DNA of 64,000 nt from Stenotrophomonas sp. 57 (GCF_030291075.1 NZ_CP127407.1:1300001-1364000), one strand, 5' to 3'. Positions 45,715 through 54,742 are shown, numbered from the stretch's first letter. Numbers and translations are program-made. Notes: generated by a model not told the origin, from the sequence alone.

Positions 45715-47113
45715 GGTCGATCACCTCGTCCGCACGGCGCCGGTATTCTTCAAAACGGTCCATCTGTCCACTGACCTCCAGCAACTGCGCCAGCGCAATA
45801 TCGTATTGGTAGGCGGCCTGCGCGCGCTCGACACGGGCGCCACCCAGGCCGAGCCGCGCGTCGATCACATCCAGTGACGTCGCCTGGCCTTCGCGGAACG
45901 CCAGCTCCTGCAGGCGCAGGTTTTCCTGTGCCTGGGCGATGCTGCTGTCGAGCAGTACGAACTGCTGCCGGGCGATTTCCAGTTCGTTCCAGGCCTTGCG
46001 CACGCCCAGCGCGACCTGGTTCTCGGCCTCGCGCAGGCCGGCTTCGGCCTGCTCCTGCTGCGCGCGCGCAGCGCTGATCTGCGCCGGCCGCGAGTTCGGC
46101 GACAGGAAGGTGTACTTCAGGCCGATGCCGAATGCCCAGTCCGGGTCGGTCAGCATTTCGTCGCGGCGGCGGAAGTCGTACTGGCCGAAGGCGAAGATCT
46201 GCGGTTTCAGTTTGGCCTGCTGCACGCGCACGCCCTGTTCGGCCTGTGCCACCATCGCCCGCAGGCGTGCGATCTGTGGCTGGCGCGCCTGCGCGGTGCG
46301 CTCGAAGCTGGCCACCGGTTCCAGTGGCACGCGCTGCACGAACAGCGGCGACACCGGCTGCACCTCGCCGCCACTGCGCAGCAGCGTGGACAGCGCGGCC
46401 TTCAGCGTGGCCAAGTCGTTCACCGTCTTCTGGTACTCGCGCTCGGCCTTGTCACGGGCCACGGTGGCCTGCAGGCGCTGGGCACGGGTGGCGAAGCCCT
46501 CGCGTTCCAGCTTTTCCGCATCGGACAGATGTTGGTTGAGGCCATCGCGCACGTCGCGGCGTACGTCCACTGCCTGCTCGGCCAGGCGCTGGCCAAAGTA
46601 GGCCTGGGCCAGTTGCACGGTCAGCGATTGGCGCTGTGCTTCGCGTTCGGCACTGGCCTGTTCGTGGGCGGCACTGGCGGCACGTTGTGCGGCCGGAATC
46701 ACGCCGCCCGTGTACAGGGGTAGCACAGCCGTCACCACCGGGCGCGTTCTCCAGTCGCGCTCGGTGAACGACAGCGGCGAATCGATGCCGAAGGCTTCAG
46801 CCACGGGGGCCAGCGAGCCCAGTGGCAGGGTGAGGGTCTTCTGGAACTGCAGGCGGCGCACTTCGCCGGTGATCTCCGGCAGGCGCAGAAGGCGGGTGGC
46901 GTCCTGCAGGTCCTGCTTGTTGCGTACCGCTGCGTCAGCGGCCGCCAGTGCATCGGAGACCTGCTCCAGGCGCTGCCGCGCCTGTTCCCAGTCCAATGCA
47001 GGTACGTCGGTGTTGTTCTGCGCGGACGCAGCGAATGGCAGGCAGGTCGCCAGCGCCAACGCCAGCGCGGGCTTCGCGCGGTGCATCCTTGTACGTCGGC
47101 CGATCACGCCCAT
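45707..47113 (-). CDS. TolC-family outer-membrane channel
   Basis: 468 residues. Signal peptide ALALALATCLPFAASA, then the repeated helical pattern of outer-membrane efflux proteins (FERDWRTRPVVTAVLPLYTGG, QAYFGQRLAEQAVDVR, RQPQIARLRAMVAQAEQGV). The ATG at 47113 has GGGA upstream; an ATG at 47086 is possible. It is the first gene of the export operon, and its promoter must lie in the 80 bp between it and the LysR gene. Two TolC-type channels now occur in this window, for two separate pumps. Confidence 0.88.
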   Translation of the reverse strand: MGVIGRRTRMHRAKPALALALATCLPFAASAQNNTDVPALDWEQARQRLEQVSDALAAADAAVRNKQDLQDATRLLRLPEITGEVRRLQFQKTLTLPLGSLAPVAEAFGIDSPLSFTERDWRTRPVVTAVLPLYTGGVIPAAQRAASAAHEQASAEREAQRQSLTVQLAQAYFGQRLAEQAVDVRRDVRDGLNQHLSDAEKLEREGFATRAQRLQATVARDKAEREYQKTVNDLATLKAALSTLLRSGGEVQPVSPLFVQRVPLEPVASFERTAQARQPQIARLRAMVAQAEQGVRVQQAKLKPQIFAFGQYDFRRRDEMLTDPDWAFGIGLKYTFLSPNSRPAQISAARAQQEQAEAGLREAENQVALGVRKAWNELEIARQQFVLLDSSIAQAQENLRLQELAFREGQATSLDVIDARLGLGGARVERAQAAYQYDIALAQLLEVSGQMDRFEEYRRRADEVIDHE

Positions 47114-47191
47114 GCCGTCCCAGTGGTAAAGAAGTGCGCAAACGGTAGTGCGCGCGGCGTGAAGCCCGGGTCTGCGGTCATCGGATTGTCC

Positions 47192-48085
47192 TCAACGAAG
47201 GGTGCCGCTGGCCGCAGTGCGCAGCGCCTGGGTGATGTGCTGCAGCGTACTTGAGCGCACCGCGGCATGCTGCCAGTACAGCGGCACATCGAGCCAGCGA
47301 CGGGGTTCCAGTACCACTACGCGGCCGGCGCGCACCGCAGGTGCGGCCAGCGTTTCCGGGGCCATGCCCCAGCCGAGTCCGCACGCGGCGGCTTCGACGA
47401 AACCGGTGGAAGAGGGCAGGTAGTGTAGCGACGGCTGCAGGCGTGCGCGGGTCAGGCGTCGTACGAAGCGCCACTGCAGTTCATCTTTGCGGTTGAACAC
47501 CAGCATCGGCGCGCGTGCCAGTGCCGTGGCCTGCATGCCGTCGCTGAAGTACTGGCGGGCGAAGCCCGGTGAGGCGATGGCGTGGTAGCGCATGGCACCC
47601 AGCGGATGCACGTTGCAGCCCTTCACCGGTTGGCTTTCGGCGGTGACCGCACCCAGCACGCTGCCATCGCGCAGCAGCTGCAGGGTGTGGTCCTGGTCAT
47701 CCATGCGCAGGTCGAACAGGTAGCCATGGCGCTGGTGCAGGTCGGCGATGGCCGGCACGAACCACGTATCGAGCGAATCATCATTGACCGCCAGCGGGAT
47801 CGGCGTACGCACGGCGTCACGGCCACGTTCGGGCAGCAGCTCGGCCAATGCCTCGACTTCGAGCGCCTGCATCGGCCGTACCCGACGCAGCAGCGCCTCA
47901 CCGGCGGCGGTAGGGCGGCACGGCGCCTGGCGTACCAGCAGCACCTGCCCGAGCCGGTCCTCCAGTGCCTTGATCCGCTGCGACAGCGCCGACGGGCTGA
48001 TCGACAGGCGGCGTGCGGCGGCCTCGAAGCTGCCTTCCTCCAGCACGGCAGCGAACGCGGCCAGTTGTGGATGTACCAGGTCCAT
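47192..48085 (-). CDS. argP: LysR-family regulator of ArgP (IciA) type
   Basis: 297 residues. N-terminal winged helix-turn-helix (LAAFAAVLEEGSFEAAARRLSISPSALSQRIKALEDRLGQVLLVR) with the SALSQRI recognition helix of ArgP, followed by the effector-binding domain (IPLAVNDDSLDTWFVPAI). ArgP proteins sense lysine or arginine and activate amino-acid exporter genes. It is divergent from a LysE-family exporter gene 100 bp away, the standard ArgP/ArgO arrangement. The operator should be between them. Confidence 0.85.
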   Translation of the reverse strand: MDLVHPQLAAFAAVLEEGSFEAAARRLSISPSALSQRIKALEDRLGQVLLVRQAPCRPTAAGEALLRRVRPMQALEVEALAELLPERGRDAVRTPIPLAVNDDSLDTWFVPAIADLHQRHGYLFDLRMDDQDHTLQLLRDGSVLGAVTAESQPVKGCNVHPLGAMRYHAIASPGFARQYFSDGMQATALARAPMLVFNRKDELQWRFVRRLTRARLQPSLHYLPSSTGFVEAAACGLGWGMAPETLAAPAVRAGRVVVLEPRRWLDVPLYWQHAAVRSSTLQHITQALRTAASGTLR

Positions 48086-48189
48086 GCGGGGCCTCTTCAG
48101 TTTTTCTGCACAGGATAAAGAAAAACCAGATTGTCTTAATCGTCCGTTGACCGCACCCTGCGCGTCCCTTGGCTGACTGGCTTGTCCTG

Positions 48190-48804
48190 ATGTGGATCGC
48201 CGCTACCGTCGCCGGCCTGTTCGCGGGCGCCGGCCTGATCATCGCCATCGGCGCACAGAATGCCTTCGTGCTGCGCCAGGGCCTGCAGCAACGTCACGTG
48301 GGAACGGTGGTGGCCGCCTGCGCCGGCGCCGACATCGCGCTGATCCTGGCGGGCGTGGGCGGCATGGGCGCGCTGGTGCTGCAGTGGCCGTTGCTGCTGC
48401 AGGTGCTGCGCTTCGGTGCTGCAGCGTTCCTGCTCTGGTATGGCCTGCAGGCAGGGCTGCGCGCGTGGCGCGGTGGCAGTGCGCTGGCAGCGGGCGAGGT
48501 GGAGGGTGGCAATCGACGGCAGGTGCTGCTGACCTGCTTGGCGTTCACCCTGCTCAATCCGCACGTCTACCTGGATACCGTGGTGCTGCTGGGCAGCCTG
48601 TCCACGCGCTATCCGTGCGATCTGCGCTGGGCGTTTGCTGCCGGCGCCTGCGCAGCCAGCGTGATCTGGTTCTGTGCGCTGGGCTATGGCGCGCGGCTGC
48701 TGCAGCCGGTGTTCCGCAGGCCGGCTGCGTGGCGGGTGATGGACGCTGGCGTGGCGATCTTCATGTTCTGCCTCGCCACCCTGCTGCTGTTGCGCCCGCT
48801 CTAG
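48190..48804 (+). CDS. argO: LysE-family amino-acid exporter (ArgO-like)
   Basis: 204 residues from the ATG at 48190; an in-frame TTG at 48169 is also possible and neither has a good ribosome site. Six TM helices, with the diagnostic AIGAQNAFVLRQGLQQRHV near the N-terminus and the LNPHVYLDTVVLLGSL segment in the middle that define the LysE/ArgO exporters of lysine or arginine. It is divergent from its probable regulator ArgP. The stop overlaps the convergent methionine aminopeptidase gene. Confidence 0.87.
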   Translation: MWIAATVAGLFAGAGLIIAIGAQNAFVLRQGLQQRHVGTVVAACAGADIALILAGVGGMGALVLQWPLLLQVLRFGAAAFLLWYGLQAGLRAWRGGSALAAGEVEGGNRRQVLLTCLAFTLLNPHVYLDTVVLLGSLSTRYPCDLRWAFAAGACAASVIWFCALGYGARLLQPVFRRPAAWRVMDAGVAIFMFCLATLLLLRPL

Positions 48805-49589
48805 GCCGTTTCCACCGCGCACAACGGCGTTTCCCCCGGACGCAGAGTCAGCACGCGCACGCCGTTGCGGGTGACCGCGACGGTGTGTTCGAACTGCGCC
48901 GACAGCTTGCCGTCGCGGGTGTAGACCGGCCATTCGTCCGGCTGCTGGCGGATGGCCGGCTTGCCCTGGTTGAGCATCGGCTCGATGGTGAACACCATGC
49001 CTTCCTCCAGCACCATGCCGGTATTGGGGTGGCCGTAGTGCAGGATCTGCGGTTCCTCGTGCATCTCCTGGCCGATGCCGTGCCCGCAGTATTCCTTCAC
49101 CACGCTGTAGCCGTGGATGCGCGCGTGGCGGGCGATGGCGTGGCCGATGTCGCCCAGGCGCGCGCCGGGGCGCACTGTGGCGATGCCTTTCCACATCGCC
49201 TGGTAGGCGGTCTGCACCAGCCGGCGCGCGGTGTAGTCGACCTCGCCCACCAGGTAGGTGGTGCTGGAATCAGCGATGTAGCCGTTCTTTTCCAGGGTGA
49301 TGTCGAGGTTGACGATCTGGCCGTTGCGCAGCACGTCGGTGGTGCTGGGCACCCCGTGGCAGATGACGTTGTCGATCGAGGTGTTGAGCACGTACGGGAA
49401 GCCGTACTGGCCCTTGCTGGCCGGCCGCGCCTGCAGCTCGTCGACGATCATTCGCTCGACGAAGTCGTTGATCTGCATCGTGCTGCGGCCCTGAAGCGGC
49501 AGCTGGTCGAGCGCAGCGAATACCTGTGCCAGCAGGCGCCCGGATTCGGCCATCAGCGCGATCTCGTGCGGCTGCTTGATCATCGCCAT
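48801..49589 (-). CDS. map: Type I methionine aminopeptidase (second-copy type)
   Basis: 262 residues. All catalytic and metal residues are present: His78 in VICHGVP, Asp96 in NLDITLE, Asp107 in YIADSSTT, His170 in YCGHGIG, Glu203 in FTIEPML, Glu234 in QFEHTVAV. It removes the initiator Met from nascent proteins with one or two metal ions. The gene directly follows a ParD-like gene (one base between). This pairing is known from other proteobacteria and suggests a second, regulated enzyme rather than the housekeeping copy. Intact length and motifs argue that it is active. Confidence 0.92.
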   Translation of the reverse strand: MAMIKQPHEIALMAESGRLLAQVFAALDQLPLQGRSTMQINDFVERMIVDELQARPASKGQYGFPYVLNTSIDNVICHGVPSTTDVLRNGQIVNLDITLEKNGYIADSSTTYLVGEVDYTARRLVQTAYQAMWKGIATVRPGARLGDIGHAIARHARIHGYSVVKEYCGHGIGQEMHEEPQILHYGHPNTGMVLEEGMVFTIEPMLNQGKPAIRQQPDEWPVYTRDGKLSAQFEHTVAVTRNGVRVLTLRPGETPLCAVETA

Positions 49590-49590
49590 G

Positions 49591-49803
49591 TCAGGCCCGC
49601 CCGGGCGCCAGCGCCTGCGGCTGTACCCCGGCCGCGCGCAGTTCGCTGGCGACGATGTCCTGGAAGCTCAGCGTGGGGTTCATCTCGCACAACATGCCGA
49701 CCCGGATCCAGAAGTTGGCCTGGGCGTTGATCGAGCGACTGGAGACAGTGCAGGCACGGCGCAGCTGGTCGTGCAGGGTGTCATCGATGTTGACGATGCC
49801 CAT
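49591..49803 (-). CDS. ParD-like antitoxin-type protein
   Basis: 70 residues from the ATG at 49803. Begins MGIVNIDDTLHDQLRRACTV, a ribbon-helix-helix-like start, then SRSINAQANFWIRVGMLCEMN, the pattern of the ParD-like family that accompanies methionine aminopeptidase genes. No ParE toxin gene is nearby, so it probably acts as an autoregulator of the unit. A palindrome that would fit as its operator lies just upstream. Confidence 0.82.
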   Translation of the reverse strand: MGIVNIDDTLHDQLRRACTVSSRSINAQANFWIRVGMLCEMNPTLSFQDIVASELRAAGVQPQALAPGRA

Positions 49804-49821
49804 GGGCGGTTCTCGAGGAGT

Positions 49822-49853
49822 GGATATACGAAGCGTATATGGTTCGTATATCC
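49822..49853. promoter_or_regulatory. Palindromic operator upstream of the ParD-like gene
   Basis: GGATATACGAA (49822-49832) is an exact inverted copy of TTCGTATATCC (49843-49853), with CGTATAT repeated in the spacer. It ends 20 bp before the ParD-like start, so it is a good candidate for binding by a ribbon-helix-helix protein. Confidence 0.7.
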
Positions 49854-49871
49854 ATCTCAAGCCGGTGCCGT

Positions 49872-50231
49872 TCAGTCCACGTGGGTGGCGAAGCGCAGTC
49901 GGTTGCCGTCAGGGTCGCGCAGCAGCATCTCGCGGCTGCCCCACTCGGTGTCATGCGGCGGCTGTTCGATCGGCACGTTTGCGGCGCTGAAGGCACGGTG
50001 CAGGGCGTCGACATCCTCGACGATGAAGTACACCGCGCCGCCGACTTCACAGTCGCCGCTGTGCTCGGTGAGGAAGATCGTCTGGCCATCACGGGTGAGC
50101 TGGGCGAACAGCGGGAAGCCGGGTTCGAAGCGGTGTTCCCAGTCGACCACGAAACCCAGCCCCTGCACGTAGAACGGCAGGGTGGTGTCGGCGTGGCGCA
50201 TGCGCAGTTGCGGGATGACGGTCTGGGGCAT
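49872..50231 (-). CDS. VOC-family (glyoxalase/bleomycin-resistance) protein
   Basis: 119 residues from the ATG at 50231; the frame extends upstream only into repeat DNA. The paired beta-alpha-beta-beta-beta modules are visible: IPQLRMRHADTTLPFYVQGLGF at the start and VEDVDALHRAFSAANVPI then SREMLLRDPDGNRLRF near the end. This is the vicinal-oxygen-chelate fold found in glyoxalase, dioxygenase and antibiotic-binding proteins. Substrate cannot be told. Single gene, followed on its upstream side by the SMAG repeats. Confidence 0.82.
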   Translation of the reverse strand: MPQTVIPQLRMRHADTTLPFYVQGLGFVVDWEHRFEPGFPLFAQLTRDGQTIFLTEHSGDCEVGGAVYFIVEDVDALHRAFSAANVPIEQPPHDTEWGSREMLLRDPDGNRLRFATHVD

Positions 50232-50259
50232 GGCGAGGGCTCCGGGGTGGGAACCCAGT

Positions 50260-50389
50260 GTAGAGCCGAGCCATGCTCGGCTGCTGTTCGCGGTCCCCTC
50301 AGTCGAGCATGGCTCGACTCTACAGAAGGCGCCAGCCGAGCGTGGGCTCGGCTCTACCCGGCTCTGGTAGTTGCCAACCTTGGTTGGCA
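50260..50389. repeat. Cluster of four GTAG-headed stem-loops (SMAG-like)
   Basis: Four 23-24 bp imperfect palindromes starting or ending with GTAG: 50260-50282, 50301-50323 (reverse), 50334-50357 (reverse) and 50367-50389. The first two share a GAGCCATGCTCG or GAGCATGGCTCG core and face each other, as SMAG dimers do. SMAG elements are a mark of Stenotrophomonas maltophilia genomes. Confidence 0.85.
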
Positions 50390-50403
50390 TTGCCGGCCAG
50401 CGG

Positions 50404-51288
50404 TCAGCAGGCCATCGGGACCGAAGCCATCGCGGCCAGCAGTTCGCGGTTCACCTGCTGGTGCCGGGCCTGCCAGGCAGGAAGATCGTCGGCGCTGATG
50501 TCCGGCTGGCCATCCAGCGACGACAGCCAGCGCTTGAAGCGGCTGCGGTAGTTGGCCAGCGACACTTCGCCGGTGATGTCACTGCCAACCAGGCCGCCGG
50601 CGCGCAGCGCCTCGATCACCACCAGTGCGTCCTCCAGCTGGAAGCGGCCCTGATCCCAGTTGCTGCGCGCCACGTCTTCGGCAAACACGTCCTTGTCGAT
50701 GGACAGGTAGGTGGGTTGTGGCGACTTGGCCTGTTCGGCAGCGAACGCAGCCACCAGCGCTTCAGGGTGCTCGAAGCGGCGGAACGCGTGGCCCATGCCG
50801 AGGCGATGGCCCCAGCCGACATCCACGTCCATGCACCAGTACGTCAGGCGGCCACCCAGCAACGGGCGCCAGTGGTTCTCCCAGGCATGGCCGAGGCCGA
50901 TGTCGCTGGAGGTGATGCCGAGCACATGGATGTGCGAGATCTGCGGCAGCTTGCTGGCGGCATTCACCCATGAGCCGCAGTGCATGCCGAACGGAAAACG
51001 CATGTTGTCCGGATGGTTGTCCAGTACCACCAGCTGGAACGGCGCCTGTGCGCGCATGCGGCGCAGCAGCGGCAGGCTGAGGTGATGGAAGTCACCACTG
51101 CCGAGCATCACCGTGCCGGGTTGCGCAGGCAGCGATGCCAGTACTTCAACGCCGAAGCGATCCAGGGTGGCGTTGCTGCAGGCGAAGCGCAGTGGATCGT
51201 GCCACTGCGGCAGCGCCAGGGTCTGTGCCTGCGGCAGTGGCAGCACGCCACCGTCCAGGTCGAGGATCAGTGGGGAACGCACAAGCAT
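50404..51288 (-). CDS. Arginase-fold enzyme
   Basis: 294 residues. The ureohydrolase metal signature is present: VVLDNHPDN (Asp90, His92, Asp94) and YLSIDKDVFAED (Asp198, Asp200), plus GSGDFHH near residue 66 and DITGE near the C-terminus. Family members hydrolyse guanidino groups (arginine, agmatine, formiminoglutamate). It is the last gene of an eight-gene cluster, 3 bp after the FemAB-like gene. In that setting it may act on a guanidino or amide intermediate; this is inference. Confidence 0.82.
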   Translation of the reverse strand: MLVRSPLILDLDGGVLPLPQAQTLALPQWHDPLRFACSNATLDRFGVEVLASLPAQPGTVMLGSGDFHHLSLPLLRRMRAQAPFQLVVLDNHPDNMRFPFGMHCGSWVNAASKLPQISHIHVLGITSSDIGLGHAWENHWRPLLGGRLTYWCMDVDVGWGHRLGMGHAFRRFEHPEALVAAFAAEQAKSPQPTYLSIDKDVFAEDVARSNWDQGRFQLEDALVVIEALRAGGLVGSDITGEVSLANYRSRFKRWLSSLDGQPDISADDLPAWQARHQQVNRELLAAMASVPMAC

Positions 51289-51291
51289 CGC

Positions 51292-52383
51292 TCAGCCGCC
51301 TCCATCAGGTTCGCCCTGCAGGTAGGGGGCCAGCCGGCGCAGGGCGGCACGCAGCAGCGGGGAACGTGCGTGGATCGCATGCCGGGTGGAGGTGAAGCGG
51401 GCGCCCAGCTCGGCCTTGATGCGCGAGTCGGTCCAGCCGGCCACATAGTGGCTCAGGCCGTGCTGCAAGGCGTACTCGAGGTTGTGCATCCAGCTGACGG
51501 CGTACAGGTTGTGCTCGCGCGACTGCGGGTAGGCCAGGCCGATGTACTTGTCCACGAGCTTGCCGGCATGCACGTAGCACAGGTTCCAGCCGATCAGCCG
51601 GCCCTGGTGGCGGTACAGGAACATGCGTCCCTGGCCCAGGCTGTCGGCCAGCAGGTGCTGGAAGTAGGGCAGGTCGAGCTGGTCGAAATGCACCGCGCTC
51701 TGCGCATACACGCCCAGGTACAGCGCATGCAGTTCGGCCTGCAGCTGCGGGTCGGCCAGGGCCGGATCACCGGTGGCGATGCAGTCGATCTGCAGCTCAT
51801 CGCGCGAACGCAGCTTGCGCCGGATGTTCTTGCGGCGCGAGGACGACAGGCGGCCGAGATAGCCGTCGAGCGAATCGAAATCGATCGCCACCCAGGCCAG
51901 CGGCATGCCTTCCAGTTCGACGAAGCCGCGTGCCAGCAGCGCCTGTAGGAAGGCACCGCTGTGTGCATTGGCTGCATCATCCAGCAGCGGTGAATCGATG
52001 GCCAGGTCCTTGACCACCAGCAGCCGGGTATCGCCGATCGCGTGACGCGTCACGTCCTCGGCCAGCGCCTCCGGCGCGACGTGTGCCGGCAGCGGGGTGT
52101 ACTCGGTGCTGGTGGCACCGACGAAGCGGGTCTTCCAGGTGATCCATGGCCGCCACAGGCGCGACAGCGGCAGGCCGAGCAGCCTGCCGCGCAGTTCGTC
52201 GTCCATCGTGGTGGTCAGGTCCAGCGGCGCACGGAAGGTCGGCAGGCCGCTGGGAAGCCGGCCTGCCTCGAATCCGAGCGGCGGGTGGGCCAGGAAGCCC
52301 TCCAGCAGCGCGGCCGGTTCCAGCGCGGTGCTGGAGGCACGTGACGTCATTTCCATCGGCACGGGAACCGGCAGCGCATCCAA
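51292..52383 (-). CDS. FemAB/GNAT-superfamily acyl- or aminoacyl-transferase
   Basis: 363 residues. The C-terminal half carries DGYLGRLSSSRRKNIRRKLR, the basic loop of peptidogalycan/FemAB-type acyltransferases, then LYLGVYAQSAVHFDQLDLPYF and GRLIGWNLCYVHAGKLVDKYIGL, the acceptor region. The group includes enzymes that add amino acids or acyl groups to cell-wall or lipid acceptors. It is 2 bp from the class III aminotransferase gene and 3 bp from the arginase-like gene, so it is part of one message. Confidence 0.75.
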   Translation of the reverse strand: MDALPVPVPMEMTSRASSTALEPAALLEGFLAHPPLGFEAGRLPSGLPTFRAPLDLTTTMDDELRGRLLGLPLSRLWRPWITWKTRFVGATSTEYTPLPAHVAPEALAEDVTRHAIGDTRLLVVKDLAIDSPLLDDAANAHSGAFLQALLARGFVELEGMPLAWVAIDFDSLDGYLGRLSSSRRKNIRRKLRSRDELQIDCIATGDPALADPQLQAELHALYLGVYAQSAVHFDQLDLPYFQHLLADSLGQGRMFLYRHQGRLIGWNLCYVHAGKLVDKYIGLAYPQSREHNLYAVSWMHNLEYALQHGLSHYVAGWTDSRIKAELGARFTSTRHAIHARSPLLRAALRRLAPYLQGEPDGGG

Positions 52384-52385
52384 CC

Positions 52386-53786
52386 TCAGCCCTTGGCCTT
52401 GGTCAGCGCCTGGTCGAGCAGGGTGATCGCCAGGTCGATCTCTTCGTAGCTGATGTCCAGCGACGGCGCGAAGGTGATCACGTTCTTGTACCAGCCACCC
52501 ACGTCGAGCACGAGGCCCATGCGCTTGCCGTCGTGCAGCAGGTCACCAGCCAGGCCGATGTCGACCATGCGGTCCAGCAGTTCCTTGTTCGGGGTGTAGC
52601 CGTCGGCCTGGCAGATCTCGGCGCGCAGGGCCAGGCCGAGGCCGTCGACGTCGCCGATTTCCGGGTGGCGCTTCTGCAGGCCACGCAGGCCGTCGAGGAA
52701 GTACGCGCCCTTTTCCGGCACGGTGCGCTCGTAGTCCATTTCCTTGCCCAGCTTCAGCACTTCCAGGCCCAGGCGGGTGCCCAGCGGGTTGGAGTTGAAG
52801 GTGGAATGGGTGGAGCCCGGCGGGAACACGGTCGGGTTGATCAGCTCTTCGCGTGCCCACAGGCCCGACAGCGGGTTCAGGCCGTTGGTCAGCGCCTTGC
52901 CGAACACCAGGACGTCCGGGGTGACACCGAAGTGCTCGATCGACCACAGCTTGCCGGTGCGCCAGAAGCCCATCTGGATTTCATCGACGACCATCAGGAT
53001 GCCGTACTTGTCCAGCACGCGCTTGAGGCCGGTGAAGAAGTTGCGCGGCGGAATGACGTAGCCGCCGGTGCCCTGGATCGGCTCGACGTAGAACGCGGCG
53101 TACTCGGCCTGGCCGACCTTGGGATCCCACACGCCGTTGTACTCGCTTTCGAACAGGCGCTCGAACTGCCACACGCAGTGGTCGGAATACTCGTCCGGGG
53201 TCATGCCCTTCGGGCGACGGAAGGGATACGGGAACGGGATGAACATCGCACGCTCGCCGAAGTGGCCGTAGCGGCGGCGGTAGCGGTAGCTGGAGGTGAT
53301 CGACGAGGCACCGAGGGTACGGCCGTGGTAGCCACCTTCAAAGGCGAACATCAGGCTCTTGCCGCCGCGCGCGTTGCGCACGATCTTCAGCGAATCCTCG
53401 ATGGCCTGCGCGCCGCCGACGTTGAAGTGCACGCGGCCATCGAGGCCGAACTTCTCGTGCATGTCCACGGCAATGGTCTTGGCCAGCTGCACGCGGGTCG
53501 GGTGCAGGTACTGGCTGGCAACCTGCGGCAGGGTGTCGATCTGGTCCTTCAGTGCATCGTTCAGGCGCTTGTTGCTGTAGCCGAAGTTGCAGGCCGAGTA
53601 CCACATCTGCAGGTCGAGGTAGGGCACGCCCGCACCGTCGAACATGTAGCTGCCTTCGCCGCGCTGGAAAATCTTGGGCGGGTCGACGTAGTGGACGGTG
53701 TCGCCGAAGGAGCTGTAGCGGACTTCGTCGGCCAGCAGCTGCGCGTCGGAGGCAGCGGCGTCGGCGTTCTTGTCAAAAATGTTCAT
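52386..53786 (-). CDS. Class III PLP-dependent aminotransferase
   Basis: 466 residues from the ATG at 53786; the longer frame before it lies in repeat-rich intergenic DNA. PLP signature: VVDEIQMGFWRTGKLW (Asp268) and the lysine in VFGKALTNGLNPLSG (Lys297), with GGAQAIEDSLK and YHGRTLGASSITSS upstream. Family members transfer amino groups to aldehydes or keto acids of diamino acids and related compounds. It belongs to the cluster with a DegT aminotransferase and a HAD phosphatase; the substrate is unknown. Ribosome site weak. Confidence 0.9.
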   Translation of the reverse strand: MNIFDKNADAAASDAQLLADEVRYSSFGDTVHYVDPPKIFQRGEGSYMFDGAGVPYLDLQMWYSACNFGYSNKRLNDALKDQIDTLPQVASQYLHPTRVQLAKTIAVDMHEKFGLDGRVHFNVGGAQAIEDSLKIVRNARGGKSLMFAFEGGYHGRTLGASSITSSYRYRRRYGHFGERAMFIPFPYPFRRPKGMTPDEYSDHCVWQFERLFESEYNGVWDPKVGQAEYAAFYVEPIQGTGGYVIPPRNFFTGLKRVLDKYGILMVVDEIQMGFWRTGKLWSIEHFGVTPDVLVFGKALTNGLNPLSGLWAREELINPTVFPPGSTHSTFNSNPLGTRLGLEVLKLGKEMDYERTVPEKGAYFLDGLRGLQKRHPEIGDVDGLGLALRAEICQADGYTPNKELLDRMVDIGLAGDLLHDGKRMGLVLDVGGWYKNVITFAPSLDISYEEIDLAITLLDQALTKAKG

Positions 53787-53851
53787 GCAGTTCGGTTCCG
53801 TGAAGGACGTTCGAAAGGGAGCAACGGGGGAGCGCGGCTGGAAGGGAGTGC

Positions 53852-54568
53852 TCAGGCGGTGGCCAGCAGCAGGGGCAGTGCGGCGGGCTGCGGGCTGGCG
53901 TCGATGCGACGTGGCTGCAGCAGGCTGCCATCGAGCAGGCGCGGCAACAGCGCGACTGCATCGTGGAAGGTATCGATGGCGGCATGCTCGATGCCGGCAT
54001 TCGTGCAATGGGTGATCAGGCGGCGCTTGGCGAACACGAAGTCGGCGTCTTCGGACACGCAGAAATCCGAGCTGCCGTCGCCGATCATCAGCACGCGCGG
54101 TGCTTCATTGGCGCGCGCCTGCGCGGCGCAGGTGCATTTGCAGGTGCCACTGCGGCAGCCTTCGGCCTGGTAGGGCGATTCCAGTTCCCAGTGGTCCCCG
54201 CACCAGCGCAGGTGGTTGGCCACCACCGGCAGTCGCGACAGGCCATGGTTGGCGAGGATGCGGTGGATCGCATAGTCCAGGCCGTCACTGACGATGCGCA
54301 GCGGCACGCCCAGCTGTTCGGCACGGCTGACAAAGGCGGCGAAGCCCGGATCGATCTGCACCTGGTCCAGGTGCGCATCGAGCGTGGCCGGGTCCAGCTT
54401 CAGCAGCCGCACCTGGCCCTGCATGCATTCGCGCGAGCCGATCTTTCCGGCCTTCCACTGGTCTTCCAGCGCCTGCCAGCCCGGCTGGCCGTACTTCTCC
54501 AGCAGCGAGTCGATGACATCTTCGAGGCTGATGGTGCCGTCGAAGTCACACAGGATGCTCCAGTGCAT
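53852..54568 (-). CDS. HAD-superfamily phosphatase (MtnX/serine-phosphatase type)
   Basis: 238 residues from the ATG at 54568, which opens MHWSILCDFDGTISLEDV with nucleophile Asp8 and acid Asp10. A Ser in RIVSDGLDYAI and a final MIGDGSSDFCVSEDADFVFA complete the HAD motifs. The region CRSGTCKCTCAAQ adds a Cys-rich insert. It resembles MtnX and phosphoserine phosphatase-like enzymes, so a phosphorylated small molecule is the likely substrate. It belongs to the amino-modifying cluster, with 65 bp before the aminotransferase gene. Confidence 0.85.
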   Translation of the reverse strand: MHWSILCDFDGTISLEDVIDSLLEKYGQPGWQALEDQWKAGKIGSRECMQGQVRLLKLDPATLDAHLDQVQIDPGFAAFVSRAEQLGVPLRIVSDGLDYAIHRILANHGLSRLPVVANHLRWCGDHWELESPYQAEGCRSGTCKCTCAAQARANEAPRVLMIGDGSSDFCVSEDADFVFAKRRLITHCTNAGIEHAAIDTFHDAVALLPRLLDGSLLQPRRIDASPQPAALPLLLATA

Positions 54569-54742
54569 GGGCAGGTCCGTCGATGAAAGAAATGCCCGGC
54601 CCGATGCCGGGGCAGGCTCAATGTAGGCAGGCCGCCTTTCTCGTTCCTTTCCTGTTGAAAGGCTCTTCTGACGGGCTGGGAAAGCATTCAGGAAGGTGCA
54701 TGGTTGAATGCGCGGAGGGCAGGCCACGCCTGCGCGTGCGGG

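Noticed and set aside
52146..54173. 675-codon plus-strand open frame opposite the aminotransferase region
   Set aside because: Composition is biased (Arg, Ala, Val, His) with no motif, while the opposite strand encodes complete enzymes.
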